The notes: generated from the letters alone by a model not told the origin. Positions 9,255 to 17,746 are shown, counted from the stretch's first letter. The stretch is DNA of 64,000 nt from Microcoleus sp. EPA2 (GCA_020882975.1 JAHRFD010000004.1:186001-250000); one strand, 5' to 3'. Numbers and translations: made by a program.

Positions 9255-10334
9255 ATGACACAAAACTACCGCATCACTCTGTTACCCGGAGACGGAATCG
9301 GTCCTGAAATTATCGCAGTAGCAGTAGATGTCCTAAAAATTGTCGGCAAACAATTCGACATTGACTTTAAATTTCAAGAAGCTTTAATGGGAGGTGCTGC
9401 TATTGATGAAACAGGCAATCCACTCCCCGATGAAACCCTAGAAATTTGCCGCAACAGCGATGCCATATTATTAGCAGCCATCGGCGGTTACAAGTGGGAT
9501 AATTTACCCCGCGAACAACGGCCAGAAACGGGACTTTTAGGGCTGCGTGCCGGATTAGGTTTGTTTGCTAATTTGCGTCCCGCGACTATTTTACCTCAAT
9601 TAGTTGATGCTTCTTCTTTGAAAAAGGAAGTTGTCGAAGGTGTGGATATTATGGTGATCCGCGAATTGACTGGGGGCATTTATTTTGGGAAGCCGAAGGG
9701 TATTTTTCAAACGGAAACTGGGGAAAAACGCGGTGTCAATACAATGGCTTATACTGAGTCAGAAATCGATCGCATCGGGCGAGTAGCTTTTGAGACGGCG
9801 ATGAAGCGTGGGAAAAGGCTGTGTTCCGTGGATAAAGCGAATGTTTTGGATGTTTCGCAACTGTGGCGCGATCGCATAATTGCCCTTTCCTCAGAATACC
9901 CTGATGTGGAACTTTCTCACCTCTACGTTGACAATGCAGCAATGCAGTTAATCCGGTGGCCAAAACAGTTCGATACAATTGTAACTGGCAATTTATTCGG
10001 TGACATTCTTTCTGATGCCGCAGCAATGTTAACTGGTAGTATTGGAATGCTACCTTCTGCTAGTTTGGGTGCCACAGGACCGGGAGTTTTTGAACCCGTT
10101 CACGGTTCTGCACCGGATATTGCTGGACAAGATAAAGCAAATCCCATCGCCCAAGTTTTGAGTGCAGCTATGATGTTACGATATGCTTTGAACCAACCGC
10201 AAGCCGCGACTAAGATTGAGCAAGCGGTGGTGGAAGTTTTGGACCGAGGTTATCGCACTGGTGATATCATGTCAGAAGGCATGAAACTTGTCGGTTGTCG
10301 GGCGATGGGCAATGCCTTGATCGAAGTTTTGTAA
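9255..10334 (+). CDS. leuB: 3-isopropylmalate dehydrogenase
   Basis: The 359-residue enzyme oxidises and decarboxylates 3-isopropylmalate with NAD+ in leucine synthesis. It begins [13 protein letters not shown] and contains the substrate-binding [10 protein letters not shown]. It also has the isocitrate/isopropylmalate dehydrogenase signature [20 protein letters not shown] and [15 protein letters not shown]. Length is normal. It stands alone; a TATAAT at 9216-9221 about 35 bp before the start could be its -10 box, without an obvious -35. Downstream lie two palindromic repeats. Confidence 0.97.
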   Translation: MTQNYRITLLPGDGIGPEIIAVAVDVLKIVGKQFDIDFKFQEALMGGAAIDETGNPLPDETLEICRNSDAILLAAIGGYKWDNLPREQRPETGLLGLRAGLGLFANLRPATILPQLVDASSLKKEVVEGVDIMVIRELTGGIYFGKPKGIFQTETGEKRGVNTMAYTESEIDRIGRVAFETAMKRGKRLCSVDKANVLDVSQLWRDRIIALSSEYPDVELSHLYVDNAAMQLIRWPKQFDTIVTGNLFGDILSDAAAMLTGSIGMLPSASLGATGPGVFEPVHGSAPDIAGQDKANPIAQVLSAAMMLRYALNQPQAATKIEQAVVEVLDRGYRTGDIMSEGMKLVGCRAMGNALIEVL

Positions 10335-10356
10335 AGCAATAATTGTGTGTTGGGTA

Positions 10357-10605
10357 GGGGCGGGTTTTACGAATAATATATAACCCTCAACAACCATCTG
10401 TATCAACCCGCCCCATACATCATCCAAATCAATTGTGGGTGGGGCGGGGGCGGGTTTTACGAATAATATAGCAATCCTAAATCATTTCTGAATTTCTTAC
10501 TCCCTCCCCTTCATAAGGGGAGGGTTGGGGTGGGGTAAAAAACTTTACTACTCATTTATGACTGCTATATATAACCCTCATCAACCATCTATATCAACCC
10601 GCCCC
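10357..10605. repeat. two copies of a 58-bp palindromic repeat, one split by another element
   Basis: Copy 1 (10357-10414) has ends GGGGCGGGTT and AACCCGCCCC and an A/T core. Copy 2 (10447-10605) has the same ends and core but is interrupted by a 99-bp insertion (10469-10567). Together they fill the 324-bp gap between leuB and pyrF-pyrE. Confidence 0.85.
10469..10567. mobile_element. 99-bp MITE nested in the second palindromic repeat, TA target duplication
   Basis: The insert begins TAGCAATCCTAAAT and ends as the inverse of TAGCAGTCATAAAT. The uninterrupted neighbour copy gives the empty site. Counting TA steps (three in the empty site, two plus four in the filled site) fits an element with TA ends inserted at a TA that was duplicated. 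TA duplication is characteristic of the IS630/Tc1-mariner group. The inside contains a C/G-rich palindrome and no coding capacity. Confidence 0.75.
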
Positions 10606-10658
10606 ATACATCACCCAAATCCACCGAAAATGTGTGTTGAATGTTAAGATATGAGCAT

Positions 10659-12113
10659 TTAATGTTCCGCAGTCAAAAGATGAAATTGCTCCGTATCAAT
10701 CCGATTTGCTTGATACAAAATCTGAGCAATTTCCGAAAGCGCTAACACAGAATGAGCCCGATAACCATTCACCCGCAATTTATCTTTTACTCCTTGTTCG
10801 TGGTCAATCAAAACCACAATATCTTCCACATTCAACCCAGCAGATTTTAACTTAGCAGCCCCTTCCATCACACTCTTGCCACTAATCAAAATATCATCAA
10901 CTACCACAATAGTTTCTCCCGCCTGAAAATGCCCCTCAATTAACTTTCCGGCACCGTAAGTTTTCACTTCCTTGCGGGGAAAAATCATTGGCCGTTCCAT
11001 CCGCAAAGCTAAACCAGTTGCTGTGGGTAAGGAACCATAGGGGATTCCCGCAATGCGATCGAATTTTAAGCCTTTGAGAATTTCTGCATAGGCGCTGACT
11101 ATTTGGTGAAAAATTTGCGGAATTGAGATAATCTTTCGCAAGTCAATGTAATATGGAAATACTGCTCCTGATGCTTGTACGTGGTCGCCAAACACTACGC
11201 AGCCAATATCATAAAGTTGCAAGATTAAATCCCGGTGAGGTTCCGGTTGCAAAAAGCAAACATCCGGTAGCCATAATTCGCAAGTAGGACTACCTGCGAT
11301 CGCCCTTAGTCGCTGTTCGTTAATATTATCCCGCAATTTCTGAATTTCTAAGCGTGGCTCTTGACAGTCGAATAAACTAGGGGGGATTGGTAGCAATAAA
11401 CCTTCACCATTCTTACTTAAACCGGCCGCCAGCAATTCTGCAAGGTCGTTTTGTTCTGTCAAGTCATTTTGTTCTGGGATGTCTCCTTCAACTAAAATTA
11501 GGCGTTCGGGAGCGGCTTGACGAATCCGCGCTAACATATCCGGCATTACTCCTACTTGTAAACCGAGTTTTTCAGGGGTTCCCCAAGTCTGAGAAACTCG
11601 GACTAATTGTAGGTAAAAAGGATTTTCTGGTGTTGGATATTCTTGTAAAGCGGCGGCGGTGGGATTAGCAGTAGCACAAAGGACAAAAACAGTTTTGTTG
11701 GGATATAATAAAAAGGGCGCTACTTGGTCGAATCCGGCATAGGGACTCAAAGTAACAGCGTCAACTTGCCAGTCTTCAAATACGGTTTTGGCAAATAGGG
11801 TGCTGGTGTTTAAATCGCAGTGTTTGGCATCTAAAATTACGGGAATGTGAGGAGGAATAATTGCTAATATTTGTTGCAGTAGTTCCCAGCCGGGAATGCC
11901 GAGAGATTGGTAAAAACCTAGGGTGATTTTGCACGCACTAATTAAGTCTGCTGTTTGGTCGATCGCCCATTTAGCTTTTGCCAAGAAATCTGTGGTTATG
12001 GACAGTGTATCTGGGAAAGTTTCGGGTTGGGGGTCTAGGGTCAAATACAGCAAACTTTGATTGCTTTCAATGGCAGCTAACAGTTTGTCGCCGAATTTTT
12101 GTGGATGATTCAT
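10659..12113 (-). CDS. pyrF-pyrE: bifunctional orotidine-5'-phosphate decarboxylase / orotate phosphoribosyltransferase
   Basis: A fused pyrimidine-synthesis enzyme of 484 residues. The N-terminal half is a type-2 PyrF with the catalytic segment LDAKHCDLN and the preceding CKITLGFYQS. The C-terminal half is PyrE with the PRPP loop VVVDDILISGKS near residues 399-410 and TGLALRMERPMIFPRKEVK. Together they convert orotate to UMP. I choose ATG at 12113 (MNHPQKFGDK); an upstream TTG at 12146 in the same frame would add 11 residues of poor quality. The fusion order PyrF-PyrE is usual in cyanobacteria. Confidence 0.93.
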   Translation of the reverse strand: MNHPQKFGDKLLAAIESNQSLLYLTLDPQPETFPDTLSITTDFLAKAKWAIDQTADLISACKITLGFYQSLGIPGWELLQQILAIIPPHIPVILDAKHCDLNTSTLFAKTVFEDWQVDAVTLSPYAGFDQVAPFLLYPNKTVFVLCATANPTAAALQEYPTPENPFYLQLVRVSQTWGTPEKLGLQVGVMPDMLARIRQAAPERLILVEGDIPEQNDLTEQNDLAELLAAGLSKNGEGLLLPIPPSLFDCQEPRLEIQKLRDNINEQRLRAIAGSPTCELWLPDVCFLQPEPHRDLILQLYDIGCVVFGDHVQASGAVFPYYIDLRKIISIPQIFHQIVSAYAEILKGLKFDRIAGIPYGSLPTATGLALRMERPMIFPRKEVKTYGAGKLIEGHFQAGETIVVVDDILISGKSVMEGAAKLKSAGLNVEDIVVLIDHEQGVKDKLRVNGYRAHSVLALSEIAQILYQANRIDTEQFHLLTAEH

Positions 12114-12242
12114 GGGGATTGGGGAATGATAATTTAAAAATCCCAAGGGGGTGTGAAAATTGAGATAGGAGTTTAGCGGAAGATATCGAGGGCAATTGAA
12201 GTTTAAATTGAGAATGTTATAAAATTGTAGAATATCAAGACC

Positions 12243-12632
12243 ATGAAATCTCTAATTTTGGGATCTGTATCCTGTGGATTGATGCTTAGCCTGGTAACAA
12301 CGACGATAGCAGCTAACCCCCAACAACTCAACCAGTTGCGGGAAACTAACCAGTGTCAAGGTTGCGATTTGAGAAGCGTTCCTTTACCAGAGGTGAATTT
12401 GGCAAATGCTGATTTGCAAGAGGCTGATTTGAGGGGGGCGAATCTGAGAGGGGCTAATTTGGCGGGGGCTAATTTAAGGGGGGCTTCTCTGAGCGGGGCT
12501 TCTTTGCGACAGGCTAATTTACAAGGTGCGGATTTGACTGATGCTAATTTAATTGGGGCAGATTTAACGGGGGCTAATTTGGACAACGCTAAGCTCAAAG
12601 GTGCGACTTGGGTTGATGGTACTATTAAATAA
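12243..12632 (+). CDS. secreted pentapeptide-repeat protein
   Basis: The 129-residue product has a signal peptide (MKSLILGSVSCGLMLSLVTT, likely cleavage after TIAA), a CQGCDL pair of cysteines, and then about a dozen A(D/N)LxG pentapeptides from residue ~50 to the end. Pentapeptide repeats fold into a right-handed quadrilateral beta-helix. The export signal suggests a lumenal or periplasmic protein; such proteins are abundant in cyanobacteria and mostly of unknown role. It lies about 130 bp upstream of the pyrF-pyrE start, on the opposite strand. Confidence 0.88.
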   Translation: MKSLILGSVSCGLMLSLVTTTIAANPQQLNQLRETNQCQGCDLRSVPLPEVNLANADLQEADLRGANLRGANLAGANLRGASLSGASLRQANLQGADLTDANLIGADLTGANLDNAKLKGATWVDGTIK

Positions 12633-12735
12633 ATAGAAGCTAATTGGTCAAGTCGCGGATGGGCTTCTAGCCCGTCCCACAATAGTTTTAAGAGATTTCA
12701 CAATGCAAACTAAATGTTGTTTAGCTGAGCAATGA

Positions 12736-13446
12736 ATGATAAATACGATCGCCTTTGAGACTTGGGACAATTTGCTACACACCTATGTTGACGATTTTGG
12801 GCGCGTGAATTATGGGCGCTGGAAAGCTGAGTCGGCACAGGTTTTGAGAGAGTGGCTGGAAAGTTTGGCGGCTGTGGATTTGGCTGCTGTGACTGATGGG
12901 AATGAGCGTCTGGCTTTGTGGCTGAATGTGTATAATGCGATCGCCATTGCTCAAGTTCTTGAAGTATATCCGATCGCCTCCATCCGTCCCAAAGTTTTGG
13001 GAATTCCCAACTGGCTGAGCTTTTTGGATTTCTTCACCCGTTCAACTTGGACAATTGGGAGAAAAAAGTATAGTCTCAATCAAATCGAACACGGGATTTT
13101 GCGCCGGGAATTTAGGGAACCCCGCATCCATTTTGCGTTAGTTTGCGCTGCTGTGGGATGTCCGATGTTGCGTCGCGGGGCTTATTTCCCGGAGTCGGTA
13201 CTAATTCAATTGGAAGCAGATGCTAAGGGTTTTATTCATAATCCTGATAAGGTGAAGTACGATGCTGGGAAAAAGACTCTTTATTTGAGTAAGATTTTTG
13301 ATTGGTATGGTGAGGATTTTGTGAAGGTGGCGGGTTCGGTGGCTGGATATGTCGGTGGTTATTTGGGTGCGGATGTGGCGGTGAGTGATGAATGTGCGAT
13401 CGTTTTTTTGCCGTATGATTGGAATTTAAATCGGGTTGATGGATAA
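12736..13446 (+). CDS. DUF547 domain protein
   Basis: A 236-residue soluble protein with the DUF547 core: the ALWLNVYNAIAI block near residues 55-70, the N(Q)IEHGILR segment, and ALVCAAVGCPMLRRGAY containing the conserved Cys. The family has a papain-like cysteine-protease/transglutaminase fold by known annotation, but its activity is unestablished. The start is ATG 12736; an overlapping ATG at 12732 is out of frame. It is 103 bp downstream of the pentapeptide gene. Confidence 0.85.
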   Translation: MINTIAFETWDNLLHTYVDDFGRVNYGRWKAESAQVLREWLESLAAVDLAAVTDGNERLALWLNVYNAIAIAQVLEVYPIASIRPKVLGIPNWLSFLDFFTRSTWTIGRKKYSLNQIEHGILRREFREPRIHFALVCAAVGCPMLRRGAYFPESVLIQLEADAKGFIHNPDKVKYDAGKKTLYLSKIFDWYGEDFVKVAGSVAGYVGGYLGADVAVSDECAIVFLPYDWNLNRVDG

Positions 13447-13588
13447 AATTTGCGCCTAGGGGTAGGTGTTTTTTGAGGGGGTAATTTTTTTAGTCTGTCG
13501 TTACCCCTTCAAATTGCCAGATTCAACAGGGCGATCGGATGACACCGAGGCGATCGGATGATTTTGAGGCAACAGGGTGAGCGACTTG

Positions 13589-13732
13589 CTGGCACGTCTG
13601 GCACGGCTGGCACTCGCACAGTCGCACGTCTGGCACGGTCCCACGGTCGCACGTCTGGCACGGCTGCACGTTCGGAGCGCTGGTACGGTCGGAGCGCTGG
13701 CACAGTCGGATAGGTTGGCACTGTTACAGGTC
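13589..13732. repeat. degenerate GC-rich tandem repeat
   Basis: About nine imperfect units of 15-17 bp built on GCACGTCTGGCACGG and later GGAGCGCTGGCACGG. Composition is far more GC-rich than the flanks. It sits in the 398-bp gap after the DUF547 gene; the rest of that gap shows nothing else. The open frames through it look like by-products of repeat phase. Confidence 0.7.
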
Positions 13733-13844
13733 TTTATGTAAAGAGTTGATGTTTAAGTATTTTTACGGTAGACACTAAATTCAAAAAAGGTTAAATTATG
13801 CAATAGGACTTACTTGTAATCCCTCTCTTTTGGAGAAATGATAA

Positions 13845-14060
13845 ATGTCTAAACATAAAGATGACTCTCAAGATAAAACAGAGGCAATTGGGTATGTAGC
13901 TGGTGGTGCTGCTGCGGGAGCAACCGTAGCTGGTGCAGTAGGTGGGATGGGTTTAGCAGTTGGCGGAACCGCTGTTGCAATTGGTGCAGCACCCGTTGTT
14001 GCTGCTGGTGCTGTTGTCGGTTTAGCAGTATACGGACTCAAGAAAGCGTTTTTCAATTAA
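13845..14060 (+). CDS. small glycine/alanine-rich membrane protein
   Basis: A 71-residue protein with a polar head (MSKHKDDSQDKTEAIG), then two hydrophobic stretches rich in Gly and Ala (AGGAAAGATVAGAVGGMG and AAPVVAAGAVVGLAVYG), and a basic end KKAFFN. The GxxxG spacing resembles glycine-zipper membrane proteins and some pore-forming or bacteriocin-like peptides. A good ribosome site (GGAG, 12 bp upstream) supports the start. A second, similar small protein follows 27 bp later, so the pair is likely an operon. Confidence 0.65.
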   Translation: MSKHKDDSQDKTEAIGYVAGGAAAGATVAGAVGGMGLAVGGTAVAIGAAPVVAAGAVVGLAVYGLKKAFFN

Positions 14061-14087
14061 TGATTTTAGATATCTTAGGGAAGAGCT

Positions 14088-14324
14088 ATGGATGATTTGA
14101 AAATTGTGGGTGCTATTACCAGTGCAGCGGCAGCTACTGGGACAGGTTCTGTGACAATTGCTACAATTACTTCTTCGGCTCCGGGGATTCTTGGAGTTAT
14201 CGGGTTTACCACAACTACAACAGTAGCTTTGCCTATAGCTGGTGTTGTGGCAGCAGGAGGGCTATTCATCTTTGGTATTATCAAAGGAGTAGAGATGGCT
14301 CGTCAGCAATCAGAATCTCAGTAA
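14088..14324 (+). CDS. small glycine-rich membrane protein, partner of the preceding gene
   Basis: This 78-residue protein has two apolar segments separated by a Thr-rich turn (GFTTTTTVALPIAG) and a charged tail GVEMARQQSESQ. It starts 27 bp after the preceding gene, with a GGGAAGAG ribosome-site candidate. Like its neighbour it looks like a glycine-zipper membrane peptide. The two are dissimilar enough not to be a recent duplication. Function unknown. Confidence 0.6.
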   Translation: MDDLKIVGAITSAAAATGTGSVTIATITSSAPGILGVIGFTTTTTVALPIAGVVAAGGLFIFGIIKGVEMARQQSESQ

Positions 14325-14679
14325 TAATCCTATTTTAAAATGCTGTTATGCAGAGTAAACTTTGCTCTGCTACACCCTGCTACCTTGCCGTAAAACTTTC
14401 AAGCGCTAGGTCAGAATACTGTCATATCCTGATTTAACTTTTGCACTTCCAATATCTAAGCTAGGAGATATGGATAGGTAGGCAAGATTAAACTGAATAA
14501 TGTAACACTATGTAAAGAGGTTTAAGTTAGCCACTAGAGAGCATGGGGAAACTTTGCTCTTGCTTCTATAGGGATATTTTTCGCGCCGATTTACTTACAG
14601 GTAAATTGTGTACAATTAGTTTGGCGTAGTCTTGTCATTCAGCCAAATATAATGGCATATTTTAAGAAAGGAGATAGCC
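14325..14679. other. 355-bp non-coding gap with one hairpin
   Basis: The hairpin GCAGAG...CTCTGC near 14348-14368 just after the small membrane genes could act as their terminator, though no T-run follows. The rest is A/T-rich with no repeat or convincing frame. It probably contains the promoter of the gene at 14680. Confidence 0.4.
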
Positions 14680-15381
14680 TTGAATTCAGAGTTGGAAAAG
14701 GTTTCAGAACATATGCTGGCGCTTGGCTTGGGTGCTCTAGCCCATGCAAATTGGCACGCAAATTCTGCGAGTGATCACAACAATAGCTGGCCGGAGCTTT
14801 CCGTTTTACAAGCAGCCCATGCAGCGGAAATATTAATCAAAGCACGTATAGCCCAGGAGCATCCCTTACTTATTTTTGAGAAGTTTCCTATTTCCAAAAA
14901 GGCAACTGATAATTTTTTAGAACTTAAGCACTTATGTGAAAGTGGTACAACTATTCAATACAAAGACTTACCCGAACGGCTATGGGCGACTACTGGTATA
15001 AAGCTGGAAGAGTTAGAGTTAGAAAAGTATCAAGCTTTCGGTAAATTGAGAAATTCTATACAGCACTTTGCGCCCCCACAAAAAGTTGACTTCTGTGGAG
15101 AAACTATTGATTTTATATATGAGGTAATAGATCCATTCATTAATAAATGTTGGGGTTTATATGCAATTGATTATAATGAGGACGCTCTAGCAGAGCGTAT
15201 TTTTCTAATTGAGGGATTAATTGACCGTGGGATTAAATTTCTGGTCTCTCCTAACTCGGTAGATTGCTGCGGAGGAGATATGGATTTTGAGTGGCCCAAA
15301 AACAATCCAGGGTATGAGCAGCAAATGAGGCTTAGGTTTGCAATTGCACAATTTACTGAACAAAATGATAAACCCTCATAA
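14680..15381 (+). CDS. uncharacterised protein with HEPN-like RX4H motif
   Basis: A 233-residue soluble protein starting at TTG 14680, chosen because a strong ribosome site (AAGAAAGGAG) lies 8 bp upstream. Helical N-terminal residues 40-60 (LQAAHAAEILIKARI) and the later KLRNSIQHF (Arg124, Asn125, His129) fit the arrangement of HEPN domains. In these an Rx4-6H motif forms an RNase active site. Many HEPN proteins act in toxin-antitoxin or antiphage systems. I do not recognise the family, and the HEPN call rests on one motif and helical context. Confidence 0.6.
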   Translation: MNSELEKVSEHMLALGLGALAHANWHANSASDHNNSWPELSVLQAAHAAEILIKARIAQEHPLLIFEKFPISKKATDNFLELKHLCESGTTIQYKDLPERLWATTGIKLEELELEKYQAFGKLRNSIQHFAPPQKVDFCGETIDFIYEVIDPFINKCWGLYAIDYNEDALAERIFLIEGLIDRGIKFLVSPNSVDCCGGDMDFEWPKNNPGYEQQMRLRFAIAQFTEQNDKPS

Positions 15382-15548
15382 ATTTTTTGTTGTTCAAACA
15401 AAGACCAACAACTCAAATGTAGGAGACATTTTAAGTCGTTTCTACTAAGTTCGAGGTTACTCGCTGCCTCTGATTTGAACTGTTAGACTTCATACTTGCA
15501 TCCCTCAATATCGGTTCGTTACACCACAGGAGGCGGTCCGAAGCAGTT

Positions 15549-15652
15549 TAATACGGTTCAGTTAAGAACAATTGGACATCCCAAAAGTACCTGTATGTCC
15601 GATAAAATTATGAGATTAAAATTTGTTGGAGAGTGTTAACTGAACCATATTA
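15549..15652. mobile_element. 104-bp MITE with 18-bp terminal inverted repeats
   Basis: The left end TAATACGGTTCAGTTAAG (15549-15566) and the inverse of the right end, TAATATGGTTCAGTTAAC, match at 16 of 18 positions. TA at both outer edges suggests an IS630/Tc1-mariner-type insertion. It has no coding capacity. It lies in the 604-bp gap 15382-15985, whose remainder shows only a scattered CTAGGCGGGAAAA motif (about 15805-15865). Confidence 0.65.
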
Positions 15653-15985
15653 CGAACCAGGAGCTGTAGATAAGGAATTTTGAGTTTCTCTGCCTATCCG
15701 TTTATGGAAATGGCATTAACTGCACGGAACTAATTGTGTCCTACAGTTTCGTTTTACTGTTTTTTATCCTGTAAGACATTTGAACCACAAGGGTTTCACG
15801 TCCTAGGCGGGAAAAGTCCCAATTTTCCCACTCACTCCAAAACTTTGTTCTAGGCGGGAAAATTGGATATAATGAGCTACAGTCAGATTTTCTTCCGGTG
15901 CTGTTAATTTAATCTCCAGTTGTTGAGACTGAGTAACTCACTGTTGAGAGGAGGAAAACTTGTTTTCAGGTTATAGCTGGTAAAC

Positions 15986-16213
15986 CTAAGATTGCGCCCC
16001 GGAGCCGCTCTGCAAAAATTCCTCAGCCTTTTTAATAGCCTCTTCCCTAGTAATTCCATATGGTTCCTGATGTAACCTTTTAACCCCCCGATAATTAAAT
16101 AGGGAACTGTCAACTTGATAAACATCAATTGCATGAACAAGATTTGTCATTGAATGAATACGTAAAATAGCATATACATACTCATTAAGCGTAATTTTTT
16201 CTTCCACCCACAT
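15986..16213 (-). CDS. hypothetical 75-residue protein
   Basis: The frame starts MWVEEKITLNEYVYAILRIH and ends with a predicted helix (REEAIKKAEEFLQSG). A TGAGG ribosome site lies at good spacing before ATG 16213, which favours this over an overlapping frame at 15904-16140. No family is recognised. It is a lone small gene in a repeat-rich accessory region. Confidence 0.5.
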   Translation of the reverse strand: MWVEEKITLNEYVYAILRIHSMTNLVHAIDVYQVDSSLFNYRGVKRLHQEPYGITREEAIKKAEEFLQSGSGAQS

Positions 16214-16334
16214 AATAATTTACCTCAAAATAAAATAACTCAAAAAACGAGATAACTTTATATTAAGTATAGAACCATACTACAAATTTATCAAAAATTT
16301 CACTATCTTGACCTAGCGGTGGCGGTTCCCCATC

Positions 16335-16366
16335 CTAGGCGGGGAAATTTGAGTTTCCTCGCCTAG
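16335..16366. repeat. strong hairpin of the CTAGGCGGGGAAA family
   Basis: CTAGGCGGGGAAA and TTTCCTCGCCTAG form a near-perfect stem with a 5-6 base loop. Fragments of the same sequence (CTAGGCGGGAAAA) occur at about 15811 and 15852. It looks like a local dispersed repeat; a terminator role is possible but no gene obviously ends into it. Confidence 0.55.
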
Positions 16367-16444
16367 ATTTATTTAGCAAAGTAAGGTTGGTAATATTCTC
16401 ACGTCACTATCTAAAAATGGTGTGACTGTTAGCGAAACTTACAG

Positions 16445-16481
16445 CTTGCAATCAACCTAAATCCCTATCAGGGATTGAAAC
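16445..16481 (+). CRISPR. orphan 37-bp CRISPR-type repeat
   Basis: The 37-mer begins CTTGCAATCAACCTAAATCC and ends CTATCAGGGATTGAAAC, with the internal dyad ATCCCTATCAGGGAT. It closely resembles the well-known 37-bp cyanobacterial repeats of the form GTTGCAATN...ATCCCTATTAGGGATTGAAAC. No second copy is found at spacer distance on either side, and no cas gene is present, so it is a solitary repeat or array remnant, not an array. Confidence 0.6.
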
Positions 16482-16567
16482 ATGGCCTTAATCAGGTTGA
16501 GAGTGGAGATTTTCACTAATCGGTAGGTGGTTAGATGAATGCTAACCAATTAGCTATTGATCCGCCC

Positions 16568-17161
16568 TTAAACCTCTCCACTCAAAATCTGTTGAACCGT
16601 CAAACTTAGCTGTGGAAACATCGGAGATACGATCGCCTCTCCATCCCGAAATACCCCAACCTCAACATATTGCCCATTCTCAAGCCGCAAAACAGTCACT
16701 ACTTGTTCAATTGGATCGATCGCCCAATACTCTGCAATGCCCCGCGCTGCGTACTGAGCTCGTTTGCGCTCGTAATCCCGATCGCTACCCACCCTACCCG
16801 GACTAACTACCTCCACAACCAACCGAGGAGGCAACATATCAAAGGTAATAGTTAACCTGTTTGCTGTCAGCGGAATGTGTTCGGGTTCCAAAATAATCAA
16901 ATCTGGGTAGCGATTGGCGGCATCTCCCGATCGCAAAACAGCAACTTGAACCTCACAATTATGAATTTTAATCAATCTAAGTGGCACTAGCCCGCTGCTA
17001 GCTAAATAGAAAAATAGATAGTTGGCAATGAAATTGTTAGGTTCAGATTCTGGCGGCAAAGCGATTAACTCTCCATCAATTAATTCATAGCGATTATCGG
17101 TGTTATCTGAGTAGTTAAGATACTCATCAAAGGTTAATTTTTTAGATTGAGCTTGTACCAT
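16568..17161 (-). CDS. Uma2 family (DUF820) endonuclease-like protein
   Basis: The 197-residue protein has the Uma2 pattern: LTFDEYLNY and ENRYELIDGEL-type N-terminus (NRYELIDGELIAL). It then has PDLIILEPEH, LVVEVVSPG, and the KRAQYAARGIAEYWAIDP segment. These residues form a PD-(D/E)XK-like active site (Asp of PDL, Glu of VEVVS, Lys of RKR). Cyanobacteria carry dozens of copies, often near mobile DNA; the biological role is unclear. Just upstream lies the twin inverted-repeat element. Confidence 0.9.
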   Translation of the reverse strand: MVQAQSKKLTFDEYLNYSDNTDNRYELIDGELIALPPESEPNNFIANYLFFYLASSGLVPLRLIKIHNCEVQVAVLRSGDAANRYPDLIILEPEHIPLTANRLTITFDMLPPRLVVEVVSPGRVGSDRDYERKRAQYAARGIAEYWAIDPIEQVVTVLRLENGQYVEVGVFRDGEAIVSPMFPQLSLTVQQILSGEV

Positions 17162-17193
17162 AATATTACATTCCTTATTAATTGTAGGGACAC

Positions 17194-17615
17194 GGCAGTG
17201 CCCATAGGTGTCAACTTAAGCTCAAGCCCAGTCAGAGATGGCTGTTTGACTATTAAATCTAGATCCCCCCTAGCCCCCCTTAAGAAGGGGGGGACAAGAG
17301 TCTTCTCAAAGTCCCCCTTCTTAAGGGGGATTTAGGGGGATCTGGACTCAGGTAAAAACGAGATTTCTCAAGGCTTTCAGGCTTAAGTTGACACCAATGG
17401 GCAGTGCCCATTAGTGTCAACTTAAGCTCAAACCCAGTCACAGATGGTTGTTTGACTATTAAACTTAGATCCCCCCTAGCCCCCCTTAAGAAGGGGGGGA
17501 CAAGAGTCTTTTCTTTCGTCCCCCTTCTTAAGGGGGATTTAGGGGGATCTAGACTTTGCCTAAGAGCTACATTTATATGGCTTTCAGGCTTAAGTTGACA
17601 CCAATGGGCAGTGCC
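17194..17615. mobile_element. twin MITE: two tandem copies sharing a terminal inverted repeat
   Basis: Copy 1 (about 17194-17408) and copy 2 (about 17399-17615) each start with CCCAT(A/T)RGTGTCAACTTAAG and end with its inverse CTTAAGTTGACACCAATGGG. The middle boundary is itself a palindrome used by both copies. Inside each is a C-rich palindrome (AGCCCCCCTTAAGAAGGGGG and its inverse) of a family seen elsewhere in the window. The copies differ by small changes, so the duplication is not brand new. No transposase is encoded. The element fills most of the 585-bp gap. Confidence 0.75.
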
Positions 17616-17746
17616 GTCTCCTAACTACAGGATTTCGTATCAAATCTACTGTGCAACTTAGACAGGTGTCCCAGCTTCCACCTACAATTACTCGATCGCT
17701 GACATATTGAAAGCTATCACCGCTCAAATCCTCTGGAATATACACC

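Noticed and set aside
10659..12146. TTG start at 12146 for pyrF-pyrE
   Set aside because: ATG at 12113 fits the family; the 11 extra residues have no counterpart that I recall.
13509..13721. 70-codon minus-strand frame
   Set aside because: Lies in the degenerate GC-rich repeat with no start signal or family.
15417..15548. Possible tRNA-like segment with GGTTCGTTACACC
   Set aside because: No cloverleaf can be drawn: acceptor and anticodon stems do not pair. No tRNA or rRNA was found anywhere in the window.
15904..16140. 78-codon minus-strand frame overlapping the 75-residue gene
   Set aside because: The other frame has a proper ribosome site and better composition.
17147..17598. Short frames with SPLAPLKKGGTRVF peptides
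   Set aside because: Translations of the twin MITE and its C-rich palindromes.
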